Positions 1-6,687 of a stretch of DNA of 13,672 bases are shown in pieces. Each line of letters begins with the position of its first letter. The stretch's first letter is position 1. Under the pieces are notes generated by a model. The model made no database searches and was not told the origin of the DNA. It saw only the letters and a program-made list of their open reading frames with translations. The DNA is from Willaertia magna. Its lineage: Eukaryota; Heterolobosea; Eutetramitea; Acrasida; Naegleriidae. The stretch is taken from NCBI GenBank assembly GCA_902984215.1, contig CADWAF010004675.1, positions 1 to 13,672 of the forward strand, written 5' to 3'. Made by a program: the position numbers and the translations under genes.

Positions 1-142
1 ATTGATTTTCTAATTTAAATGTTTTAATAAAATAAATAAAAAATAGTCCCGCATTAGATTCTGTTATTTGTTGTGAAGTGTCTAATTTTTCATTAGGATC
101 GCTGACAGCAGCGAAGATGGTGTTTGCTGCAAAGTCAGTCAT
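1..142 (-). CDS. Partial CDS, 5' end of an unrecognised protein (runs off left edge)
   Basis: An ATG at 142..140 opens a frame with no stop for 47 codons, to the window edge. The product begins MTDFAANTIFAAVSDPNEK and continues through a Ser/Thr/Gln-rich stretch into an aromatic, hydrophobic segment (FFIYFIKTF). The first 70 bases are much richer in G and C than the flanks, and the base composition changes sharply at the ATG, as expected for real coding DNA here. An E2F-like site (197-207) and a 14-bp inverted repeat (226-239) lie 55-100 bases upstream. I do not recognise the family. The E2F-like site would suit a cell-cycle or DNA-replication gene, but that is inference only. An intron beyond the edge cannot be excluded. 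Confidence 0.55.
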   Translation of the reverse strand, partial: MTDFAANTIFAAVSDPNEKLDTSQQITESNAGLFFIYFIKTFKLENQ

Positions 143-196
143 TTTTTTTTAAATTTGTTTTTTTTAAAAATTTTTGAATTTCAAAAAACCGAAGAA

Positions 197-207
197 TTTG
201 GCGGGAA
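197..207. promoter_or_regulatory. E2F/DP-like site TTTGGCGGGAA
   Basis: The 11-mer TTTGGCGGGAA fits the E2F/DP consensus (TTTSSCGS plus an AA tail) and is the only G/C cluster in an otherwise A/T-only leader. It lies 55 bp upstream of the ATG of the minus-strand gene ending at 142, a usual spacing for E2F control. E2F/DP is ancient in eukaryotes, so a functional site is plausible. One match is not proof. Confidence 0.4.
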
Positions 208-225
208 CAAATTCCATAAAACAAA

Positions 226-239
226 AACGAGTGCTCGTT
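226..239. promoter_or_regulatory. Inverted repeat AACGAG-TG-CTCGTT in promoter region
   Basis: Perfect 6-bp arms are separated by TG, 84 bp upstream of the ATG at 142. Its right half, extended to CTCGTTGTA (234-242), recurs at 5029-5037, in the divergent promoter region between two genes. The core AACGAG recurs at 13191-13196, beside a TATA-like tract in another divergent region. It may be a shared promoter element; this rests on few copies. Confidence 0.3.
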
Positions 240-253
240 GTATAAGTGGCCAT

Positions 254-335
254 AAATGCTTTAAAATTTTTACAAAGTTATTTATTAATCGTTAAAACTA
301 TAATTATAACTTCAAAAGTCTTTACTAACACAATG
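254..335 (+). repeat. Intergenic repeat copy A (partner at 4405-4488)
   Basis: About 80 bp align with 4405-4488 with a few substitutions and short gaps. They share an exact 18-mer, AAACTATAATTATAACTT, at 295-312 and 4445-4462, plus the blocks AAGTTATTTATTAA and TTAAAATTTT. In the partner copy the repeat lies just 3' of the gene at 4563-4964. Here it lies at the same side and orientation relative to a decayed fragment of that gene (371-465). It therefore looks like the 3' flank of a duplicated gene rather than a mobile element. Confidence 0.75.
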
Positions 336-336
336 T

Positions 337-358
337 TTAATGTTTGGTTGGTTTTTGT
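337..358 (+). repeat. Short block inverted relative to 4506-4526
   Basis: This 22-bp block (core TTGGTTTTTGT) is the reverse complement of 4506-4526 apart from one extra G. The roughly 80-bp repeat next to it is in direct orientation in both places. Only this block is flipped, implying a local inversion after duplication, or a mobile terminal sequence. Confidence 0.6.
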
Positions 359-370
359 AATAACTAATTA

Positions 371-465
371 ACTTTTTTTACATCTTTTACTAATCTTTTA
401 TTCCTTTTCTACAGCATTCTTTTCTAAATTATTTAATTTATTTTTTGATTAATTGTTTATTCCAA
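371..465 (-). pseudogene. Decayed 3' fragment of a paralogue of the gene at 4563-4964
   Basis: Read on the minus strand, 427..371 gives LEKNAVEKE*KISKRCKKS. This aligns with the intact gene's LEKKAEKEKEEKIDSKRSKK apart from an in-frame stop, a short deletion and substitutions. Similarity continues weakly upstream to a TTGGAAT match near 465, beyond which it fades into AT-rich sequence with further stops. The 3' flank is also shared (254-335 with 4405-4488). No complete frame survives. This part of the gene was once duplicated and one copy has decayed. The 5' limit of the remnant is uncertain. Confidence 0.55.
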
Positions 466-504
466 CTTTTTATTTTTTTTTGTTAATTTATTTTTTGATT
501 AATT
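433..504 (+). repeat. 22-bp perfect direct repeat (433-454 and 483-504)
   Basis: Two identical 22-bp copies with core TTTATTTTTTGATTAATT start 50 bp apart in the kinase upstream region. They lie at the edge of the decayed gene fragment and probably arose by local slippage or duplication. No other copies were noticed. Confidence 0.8.
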
Positions 505-513
505 TATCTACTA

Positions 514-603
514 ATGCTGCGCACCATGCCTTTTTTGAGGAACAAAACCTTCTCCTTATGAAAATCCTCAATGTCAAAAATTATCTCTAAAAAATTAACA
601 TGA
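514..603 (+). promoter_or_regulatory. Chain of three overlapping uORFs before the kinase start
   Basis: Three short ATG-started frames follow each other: 514-561 (15 aa, with a second in-frame ATG at 526), 558-590 (10 aa) and 571-603 (10 aa). The first stop and second start share the four bases ATGA at 558-561. The third stop TGA overlaps the kinase ATG, again in ATGA (600-603). If the transcript begins upstream of about 510, ribosomes would meet these before the main AUG, and reinitiation or leaky scanning would be needed. If transcription starts later, they have no meaning. Translation from them is not shown by sequence alone. Confidence 0.4.
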
Positions 604-3600
604 AGCTGGTAGTAGTGTTGTCAACACTTTTGTTTACTTTACTTTTTTCCTTTTCCTTCAGTTTTAGAACACCGGATTCTATCCTTTCGACCTACACCAC
701 CTTCGGCAATTTGGGTGATATGTCTGTTGAACACCATAAACAGGTTGGAGATTTCATATACTTTGGTGGTTACTTCAAAAGAGCTATTAATATATCACCA
801 AACATAACTCTTGAACACCCGTCAAATGTAGCAGATGAATGCAATATTTTTCTTGTGAAAATGAAAAAATTCACTAACGAAATAGTATGGTTTTATACAG
901 AAGCGTTAGAAGCTCCCAATCCCTTATTCACTGGTTTGGAAGTCTCTTCTCCTGAAAGTATGAATCAATTAGTTGCAATTTCATTTAAAACTGGTTGGCC
1001 TTGTTGCGGTTTTATTTCTACAGGTGGCCCTGGTTTAATTATAATTAATGCATTAACAGGGGTTCGTTTATTAGCAAGTCAAGTATGTGTTTACTTTTGT
1101 CAGATCAATCATATGATGTTCGACAGTAATTCAGAAAATATATTAGTTAGTGGAACCTCTAGAGCGAATGGGTGGGGTGTTAAGACAATACAAGATCCCA
1201 AATCTAATGGATATGTCACAAATGCTTTCTTGACCAAATTCCAATTACGAGATGGGGGAAAGAAATGGAATCAACTTTGGATTATTCAATCCATGGACAC
1301 AGATTTGGTGGGGGAAACTGAATATTTTATTCCTAGAACAACCACAAGTTTAAAAACAGTTGAAATTAACAATCAAAATTTAACTCTTCTGTCGGGGAGC
1401 TTCCAAAAAACCTTAAAAACAACATGGGAAGACATCTCAGGAAAACAATTTGAAATAGAGAAAAAAGATTATGATACTGAGATGGGAAATTATTTGTTAT
1501 TTGTTGATACAACTGGTAATATCGTAAAGAGTTTAGCAACTAGAATAAGTTCTTTTGTTGTTTCAAGAAAAGAATCTATTGTAGTATGTGGAAAGAACAG
1601 TCAATTTGAATGTGAAGAAATTTCTTTAAAAAGAAATATGGAGACAATTAACAAATTGTCTTCCAATTTTTTAGATTATTGTAACACTTCAGTAATTTAT
1701 TCCGTTGTTGGAGATGAAGAAGAAATCTATGCAGCTGGTAATTACAAAAATTGTAACAGCAGATTACCCGGAGTTTTTATTCAAGCTTTTAATTCATACT
1801 TAAGGGATGCCCTATGGACTGTATCTATGAACGCAAGTTCCGTTTCATTTATTTCACTTTCATTGAACTCTAAAATCATTTCTTCTGGTTTTGAATTTAC
1901 TGGGTTAATTGCAGATATATCAAATCAAACGTATGAATCAGGGTCCTTAAATTTATTGCTTCAACAGTTTAATGGGACAGTTGTGTCACAAACGTGTTAT
2001 GGTATTCTTTTTAGCAATTCATCTGTGTGTTCAGGCCATGGAAAGTGTCAGTCCTTTAATTACTGTGTTTGTGACAGAGGTTATTTTGGAAATGATTGCT
2101 CAACTTTTACTTGTTTTGGAAAGACAGATGGCGAAGGAGCATGTAATAACGGAACCTGTGTTGATCTTGACAAGTGTCAATGCGACATGAATTATTATGG
2201 AGATAATTGTAGTATTAAAAATTGTTTTGGATTGTTGTCCAACGACACCAGAGTTTGTGGTGGACGAGGAATTTGTGAAGATTTTAATGAATGCAAATGT
2301 GATGATGGTTATGATGGAAGTAACTGTTCTTATATTCAGTGTTTCGATTTTTCAACTGAAAGTCCACAAAAAGTTTGTGGTGGAAGAGGAAAGTGTGTTT
2401 CACCCAATAATTGTTCTTGTGATGAAAATTATTTTGGGAGAAATTGTGAAATGACTACATGTTTTGGAATAAGCTCAGATAACAAGACTGTATGTAGTTT
2501 TGGAACTTGTTACGATTATAACTTATGTAAATGTACACCAAACAGAGGAGGGGAAGACTGCTCAATTCCTTATTGTTTTGGACTACTAGCAACAAGCCCT
2601 TCTGTGTGCAACGGCAATGGAACTTGTTTGAATGAAAATATTTGCATTTGCAACAAATTTGAGAATGGATTACCACAATTTATCGGAGATCAATGCGATA
2701 TCCCAATTTGTTTTGGAGAAAGTAGTATTTCCAGTTCAGTGTGTTCTGGACAAGGAAAATGTGTAGGACCAAACAAATGTGAATGTTTTAAAGGATTTTC
2801 AGGTAATGTTTGTAGTGTAGATGATGAATTATTGAAGAAGATTGTTATTCCAATTTCTGTCATTATCTTTATTCTTGTGGTACTTTTAGGAATAGGTCTT
2901 TTAATTTATATTTATAGAAATAGCCAATGGAATAAGAGAAAAAGAGTTGAAGCTGAACTGGAAAGAAAACTTTTAGATTTTGAATTACAGCTTGAAAGTA
3001 ACATGGTCAACAGTAATAGTTCATACATTATTCCAATGGAAGAGCTAGAATTAATTAAGAAAATAGGAGAAGGTGGTTTTGGATCTGTATATTTAGCAAA
3101 ATGGAAACAAACAACAGTTGCAGTGAAATGTGTTCATGTTAATTCTAACTTAGAAGAAGAAGAAGAAGACACTTTTGAAAAAGAAGTAATGTTATTGAAC
3201 AGTTTAAAACATCCAAACGTTATTCAATTCTTTGGAATTTCTGTCACAGAAACTAAAAAATTCATGGTTATGGAATATTTAGAAGGTGGTTCCTTAGATA
3301 AAATTATTTATGAACTTCGTATTAAGAAAAGAAAGTTGTCACTTAAGAAAAAACTAGAAATATTACTTCATGTTTCAAATGGAATGTCTTATTTACATAA
3401 TCTTAAACCAAAATCAATTATCCACAGAGATTTAAAATGTGCAAATATTTTAATGGATGAAAATATGCAGCCCAAAGTTTGTGATTTTGGGTTGTCTAAA
3501 TTAATTGGAAATAACAATTCTTCCATGACTACAAATTTGGGAAGTATTTTATATATGGCTCCAGAATTAATAGGTGATGAAAATCAAAAGATTACAAACA

Positions 3601-3962
3601 AACTTGATGTATATAGTTTTGGAATAATTATGTATGAATTCTTTTTTGAAGAAAATCCATTCCTAAACAGTCAATCACAAAAAATTCATAAATTTTCACC
3701 ACCAGAAATAACTGACATAAATAATTTCAGCATTCCCCTTAGAGTAGTAAAAGGGTTTAGACCTAAAATACCTTTCAGAAATAAAACTGAACAAGAACAA
3801 TGGACTAAGGAATTTTTAGATTCTGAAAATATAAAGGAAACAATACAGTTGACTGATCAATATTTTGAATTGATGATAAAATGTTGGGATGGTAATTCAA
3901 GTAACAGACCTAGTTTTGATGAAATTAGTGATTATTTATCTAAAATGTTGTTTTGGAATTAA
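600..3962 (+). CDS. Receptor-like transmembrane protein kinase with EGF-like repeats (TKL type)
   Basis: This 1120-aa single-exon gene encodes a type I membrane receptor kinase. Residues 1-22 are a signal peptide. Residues 23-465 are an ectodomain with many N-glycosylation sequons and no family I can name. Residues 466-738 hold seven EGF-like repeats of about 37 residues, mostly CFG...VC.G.G.C...C.C..GY.G..C. A single helix spans about 748-772. The kinase domain (about 817-1115) has a complete active-site set: glycine loop IGEGGFGSV (822-830), VAVK with Lys843, HRDLKCAN with Asp944 and Asn949, DFG at 962-964, APE at 987-989, and a late RPSF motif. HRDLKCAN and the GSILYMAPE activation segment place it with tyrosine-kinase-like enzymes of Ser/Thr specificity. 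It should sense an extracellular ligand or surface and signal inside the cell. Ligand and substrates are unknown. The ATG at 600 immediately precedes the signal peptide and is well supported. Confidence 0.93.
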   Translation: MKLVVVLSTLLFTLLFSFSFSFRTPDSILSTYTTFGNLGDMSVEHHKQVGDFIYFGGYFKRAINISPNITLEHPSNVADECNIFLVKMKKFTNEIVWFYTEALEAPNPLFTGLEVSSPESMNQLVAISFKTGWPCCGFISTGGPGLIIINALTGVRLLASQVCVYFCQINHMMFDSNSENILVSGTSRANGWGVKTIQDPKSNGYVTNAFLTKFQLRDGGKKWNQLWIIQSMDTDLVGETEYFIPRTTTSLKTVEINNQNLTLLSGSFQKTLKTTWEDISGKQFEIEKKDYDTEMGNYLLFVDTTGNIVKSLATRISSFVVSRKESIVVCGKNSQFECEEISLKRNMETINKLSSNFLDYCNTSVIYSVVGDEEEIYAAGNYKNCNSRLPGVFIQAFNSYLRDALWTVSMNASSVSFISLSLNSKIISSGFEFTGLIADISNQTYESGSLNLLLQQFNGTVVSQTCYGILFSNSSVCSGHGKCQSFNYCVCDRGYFGNDCSTFTCFGKTDGEGACNNGTCVDLDKCQCDMNYYGDNCSIKNCFGLLSNDTRVCGGRGICEDFNECKCDDGYDGSNCSYIQCFDFSTESPQKVCGGRGKCVSPNNCSCDENYFGRNCEMTTCFGISSDNKTVCSFGTCYDYNLCKCTPNRGGEDCSIPYCFGLLATSPSVCNGNGTCLNENICICNKFENGLPQFIGDQCDIPICFGESSISSSVCSGQGKCVGPNKCECFKGFSGNVCSVDDELLKKIVIPISVIIFILVVLLGIGLLIYIYRNSQWNKRKRVEAELERKLLDFELQLESNMVNSNSSYIIPMEELELIKKIGEGGFGSVYLAKWKQTTVAVKCVHVNSNLEEEEEDTFEKEVMLLNSLKHPNVIQFFGISVTETKKFMVMEYLEGGSLDKIIYELRIKKRKLSLKKKLEILLHVSNGMSYLHNLKPKSIIHRDLKCANILMDENMQPKVCDFGLSKLIGNNNSSMTTNLGSILYMAPELIGDENQKITNKLDVYSFGIIMYEFFFEENPFLNSQSQKIHKFSPPEITDINNFSIPLRVVKGFRPKIPFRNKTEQEQWTKEFLDSENIKETIQLTDQYFELMIKCWDGNSSNRPSFDEISDYLSKMLFWN

Positions 3963-4210
3963 AACATATAAACTAACATCTTTTGAATAGTAACTTTGGC
4001 TGAAGAGAACTTGACAATTTAAACAATTTTTTTTAAAATCCTGTTCTGACATTGTAATTGTACTGTTGGCCATTAAAAATGGGATTGTGGCTTTTTGAGC
4101 TTCAGGAACAATCAAGTTATAAGTAATATTATCTTTACTTATTGAAATAACTAAACATCGAAAAGTGAAATAAGAAATGAAATTACTAACAAAGAGTAGA
4201 CTGATTTCAT
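3936..4210 (-). pseudogene. Probable frameshifted small secreted-protein gene, antisense and overlapping the kinase 3' end
   Basis: An ATG at 4210..4208 begins MKSVYSLLVISFLISLFDV, a convincing signal peptide, then hits TAG after 19 codons. A different frame is open across this point and continues for some 70 further codons to a TAA at 3938..3936 (segments SKDNITYNLIVPEAQ, NSTITMSEQDF, CLNCQVLF). The second frame has normal protein composition but no usable ATG at its 5' end. The simplest reading is one gene broken by an indel near 4150-4165, by decay or sequencing error. I found no GT-AG intron that repairs it. Its last 27 bases overlap the end of the kinase gene tail to tail. The family is not recognised, and the whole frame could be chance. 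Confidence 0.3.
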
Positions 4211-4404
4211 CTTGTTGTTTAATTTTTTTCAAAATGAAATGACAGGTTTCAAAATTTTACAAGGACAAAGAATGACATAAAATTTATATAATTATTACAA
4301 AACTGTGCTGATAAAGAGGAATAAACCAAAAGTTAATGTTCTACTATAAATTAATTGTAATTTAATGTTTATTTTAAATTACTATAAACTTTGAGAATAA
4401 ACTT

Positions 4405-4488
4405 AAATGCTTAAAATTTTGATGAAGTTATTTATTAAAGGTTTAAACTATAATTATAACTTTTTCAAAAGTATTAACAAACACATTG
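4405..4488 (+). repeat. Intergenic repeat copy B (partner at 254-335)
   Basis: Direct-orientation partner of 254-335, sharing the exact 18-mer at 4445-4462, which contains the palindrome TATAATTATA. It lies 75 bp beyond the stop of the gene at 4563-4964 and is probably its 3' UTR or 3' flank. Confidence 0.75.
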
Positions 4489-4505
4489 CAGTACATTCAA
4501 CAATC

Positions 4506-4526
4506 ACAAAAACCAACAAACATTAA
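4506..4526 (+). repeat. Short block inverted relative to 337-358
   Basis: This 21-bp block is the reverse complement of 337-358 with one base missing. It lies between repeat copy B and the stop of the gene at 4563-4964, the same place as the block in copy A but flipped. Confidence 0.6.
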
Positions 4527-4562
4527 GAAATAAACGTCAAAAATCAATAATCAAATTCATCA

Positions 4563-4964
4563 TTAATCCAATAGCTCAATAAAACAATTTTTTTCTTGAT
4601 AAATTCCTCTTTCCAAACTATGCCACTTTTTAGTATTTGAATTTTCACGTTTTTTACTTCTTTTACTATCAATTTTTTCTTCCTTTTCTTTTTCAGCCTT
4701 CTTTTCTAAAATAAATAAATTTCTATTCATTCCAATAGTAGTATTTAATTGATTATTTTTAAAATATTTATTATTTAATGGATTTAAACGTTGATTACCG
4801 GATTTATATTGTAAATTTAAATTTTTTAGTTTTGATTTAAATTTTTCTCTGCCAACTTTTGTGGGTTCGGTATTTGTTTTTGGAACGAAAGGTGTCACTT
4901 GTTTGGCTTTTCCTAAACGTACTCTGTTGACATGGTTGTGAGTGGTGGTAGCAACAATGTTCAT
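4563..4964 (-). CDS. Small basic orphan protein, 133 aa
   Basis: The frame opens with ATG at 4964..4962. It remains open further upstream but without another ATG, so this is the best start. It begins MNIVATTTHNHVNRVRLGKA and is rich in Lys, Asn and Arg. The N-terminal half carries VTPFVPKTNTEP and GREKFKSKLKNLNLQ. Residues about 85-110 form a highly charged, probably helical Lys/Glu segment (LEKKAEKEKEEK followed by SKRSKKRE), a plausible nuclear or nucleolar targeting sequence. There is no signal peptide or membrane helix. I recognise no family. It is divergent from the gene at 5168, with 203 bp between starts, so a shared promoter region is likely. The decayed copy of its 3' end at 371-465 shows that the locus has been duplicated. 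The varied composition and sharp drop in coding character at its ends support a real gene. Confidence 0.65.
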   Translation of the reverse strand: MNIVATTTHNHVNRVRLGKAKQVTPFVPKTNTEPTKVGREKFKSKLKNLNLQYKSGNQRLNPLNNKYFKNNQLNTTIGMNRNLFILEKKAEKEKEEKIDSKRSKKRENSNTKKWHSLERGIYQEKNCFIELLD

Positions 4965-5167
4965 TGATTTCTTTATTTTTTTGTTTATTTTATTAATTGT
5001 AAAGTTCAATTTAGATCTGCATCAGCTTCTCGTTGTACACAATTTCAAAGTGTGACTTTCAATTCCATTTTCAAATTAATGTTGTTTTCTTTGGTCGTTA
5101 ATTCGAAAATTAAAATTATTTAAGCCTGCGCGTCTTGTCATTTCATTCATTAATCAAACTAAAAAAA
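4965..5167. promoter_or_regulatory. Divergent promoter region between the basic orphan and the papain-fold gene
   Basis: The 203 bp separate two ATGs facing away from each other. The region contains CTCGTTGTA at 5029-5037, identical to 234-242 in another promoter region, and a small G/C cluster (GCCTGCGCG) at 5124-5132, 36 bp before the plus-strand ATG. No clear TATA box stands out in this AT-rich DNA. Confidence 0.4.
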
Positions 5168-6595
5168 ATGTTAAACTATGTTTTCAGCTTATTTTCATCC
5201 TCCACTGCTGATACTGGATCAGCTTTACCTCCTCTAGTGAATAGCGTACCAGAAAGTGTTAAGCCATATTCATTCCCAGAAGAAACGAATATAACTTACT
5301 TTCAGCCTCTAAAGGAAGAAAACACTGTCAGTAATCACTTTAGTATTGCAGAGGTAAATAATGCACCAATAACTACAACAACAACTTATGAAAAACTTAA
5401 CTCAATTGTGACTGGATCTAGCAATTATGTTTCGGATTTTAGTATTCAAGGAGTGAAAGAAGAAGAATGGATGTATCAACGTCAAATGTCAGAACAATTA
5501 CAAAAAGATAAATCTTTACAATTAGTTTCTAAATATTGTTATCCAGATTACTTATTAACAAATACTGAAAAGAACAAAGTTAACAACTATTTACAGAAAT
5601 TAAACAAATGCTATGGCTCTAACAAATCATTAGACCAAACATCATTTTATTTAACAGCTCAAAACAATGTAATTGAAGAAAGATTTAAAATCTATTATTT
5701 CGCAAAGAAAGTTAATTATTCATCAAAAAAACATAAAAGCTTATCAATGGAATGTCAATTAAGTGTTAAATTATTAATTGTTGATATTAAAGTAGGTTCT
5801 TTTAGTAAATTATTATACGATACAAAAAGTCTTATGGGTTTTGCAAATGATTTTGGGTATTTCCACACCAGTTTATTGATTGGACCTTGGAGATTTGATT
5901 GGTACAATAATTCTTGTGTTGTAATTAAAGAATGGAATGGAAAAGTTGAAGATTTGGATTCAAAGCAAGAAGTTTTTGCTTTATTAGATATTGGAACTAT
6001 TAAAGGAAATATTTATGATACTAATTTAATGTTAGAAGCTATTTCAAAGGTTTGTTGTAAATGGAATGGTGAAGTTGATTATCATCAAATTAACTATAAT
6101 TGTCAAACGTTTGTAAAAGAAATGTTATCAGCAATTAATTTAAGTGTTCCAAATGAAGGTCCAAAAGCAAGGTTTTTTAATTATTTATCTTATGAAACAA
6201 AAGTTAAAAGAATATATAATTATTCAAATACTTTAAAAAGATTGATAAATTTATTAAATGATAGGAATAGTTCACCTTATTGTAAAGATGATAGTATTGA
6301 ATTTAAGACAAGGGCACAAGTGAATGAATTTTGTTTTTGGTTAGATAGTATTCATTATTTTAATCAAAGCAATGATAATGAAGATATTTCTTGTGATTTT
6401 TGGTTATTAAAAGCTTATGACAGATCTTTTGAGATGATGAAGGATAAGAAGGAAGAAACGCTTGAAAAATACTTTTTTTCTCAAGATAATACTTTAGAGA
6501 ATAACAGCATTAGAAATATGAGATATAATTTTATGAATTTAAATATTAATTTAAACGATAGTGAGAGATTTAGAGCGTGTTTGGAAAAACAATAA
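5168..6595 (+). CDS. Probable papain-fold (LRAT/PPPDE/NlpC-P60-like) protein, 475 aa
   Basis: The start is the ATG at 5168; the frame extends 11 codons upstream but without an ATG. Residues 1-110 are Ser/Thr/Asn-rich and probably flexible. The middle contains DFGYFHTSLLIGPWRFDW with His233, and about 80 residues later YNCQTFVKEMLSAI with Cys312. An early His in a His-x-Ser/Gly-hydrophobic strand, followed by Asn-Cys-x-x-Phe at a helix start, is the layout of the circularly permuted papain fold used by LRAT acyltransferases, PPPDE deubiquitinase-like peptidases and related thiol hydrolases. His233 and Cys312 would be the catalytic pair. The reaction (peptidase, acyltransferase or lipase) cannot be chosen from sequence. 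The C-terminal 130 residues are lysine- and acid-rich and unassigned. There is no clear signal peptide or membrane helix, so it is probably cytosolic. Confidence 0.75.
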   Translation: MLNYVFSLFSSSTADTGSALPPLVNSVPESVKPYSFPEETNITYFQPLKEENTVSNHFSIAEVNNAPITTTTTYEKLNSIVTGSSNYVSDFSIQGVKEEEWMYQRQMSEQLQKDKSLQLVSKYCYPDYLLTNTEKNKVNNYLQKLNKCYGSNKSLDQTSFYLTAQNNVIEERFKIYYFAKKVNYSSKKHKSLSMECQLSVKLLIVDIKVGSFSKLLYDTKSLMGFANDFGYFHTSLLIGPWRFDWYNNSCVVIKEWNGKVEDLDSKQEVFALLDIGTIKGNIYDTNLMLEAISKVCCKWNGEVDYHQINYNCQTFVKEMLSAINLSVPNEGPKARFFNYLSYETKVKRIYNYSNTLKRLINLLNDRNSSPYCKDDSIEFKTRAQVNEFCFWLDSIHYFNQSNDNEDISCDFWLLKAYDRSFEMMKDKKEETLEKYFFSQDNTLENNSIRNMRYNFMNLNINLNDSERFRACLEKQ

Positions 6596-6608
6596 CAAAA
6601 TTAAATAT

Positions 6609-6614
6609 AAAAAA
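6609..6614 (-). terminator. RNA polymerase III terminator (T6) of tRNA-Gly
   Basis: Six consecutive T on the minus strand begin two bases beyond the tRNA 3' end, the standard Pol III stop signal. Confidence 0.85.
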
Positions 6615-6616
6615 TA

Positions 6617-6687
6617 TGCGTCGACCGGGAATCGAACCCGGGTCGCAGCGATGGCAACGCTGCATTCTACCACTAAACCATCGACGC
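6617..6687 (-). tRNA. tRNA-Gly (anticodon GCC)
   Basis: The 71-nt RNA folds as a full cloverleaf. The 7-bp acceptor GCGTCGA/TCGACGC has discriminator A. The D arm reads GTTTAGTGGTAGAAT and carries the A box. The anticodon stem CAGCG/CGCTG encloses the loop TTGCCAT, with GCC at the anticodon positions. The T arm is CCGGG/CCCGG with TTCGATT and carries the B box GGTTCGATTCC. There is no encoded CCA and no intron, as expected for a eukaryotic nuclear gene. It decodes GGC and GGU glycine codons. It is transcribed convergently with the papain-fold gene, whose stop is only 22 bp away. Confidence 0.97.

Larger units (their letters stand above)
4233..4562. other. Intergenic region containing repeat copy B
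   Basis: No coding frame of note. The 4233-4400 part is AT-rich sequence with nothing I can assign. From 4405 it carries the roughly 80-bp repeat and the inverted 21-bp block shared with 254-358, and then the 3' flank of the minus-strand gene that stops at 4563. Confidence 0.6.

Noticed and set aside
1972..2454. Two plus-strand frames inside the kinase EGF region (1972-2190, 2197-2454)
   Set aside because: They are alternate-frame shadows of the Cys-rich repeats, with no domain and no independent signals.
2455..2676. Minus-strand frame opposite the EGF repeats
   Set aside because: Antisense shadow without a family or start signals.
4965..5009. Longer N-terminus for the basic orphan gene, starting at 5009
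   Set aside because: The codon at 5009 is TTG, not ATG. The first in-frame ATG is at 4964.
5135..5167. Longer N-terminus for the papain-fold gene, starting at 5135
   Set aside because: Begins at TTG and includes the poly-A leader just before the true ATG at 5168.
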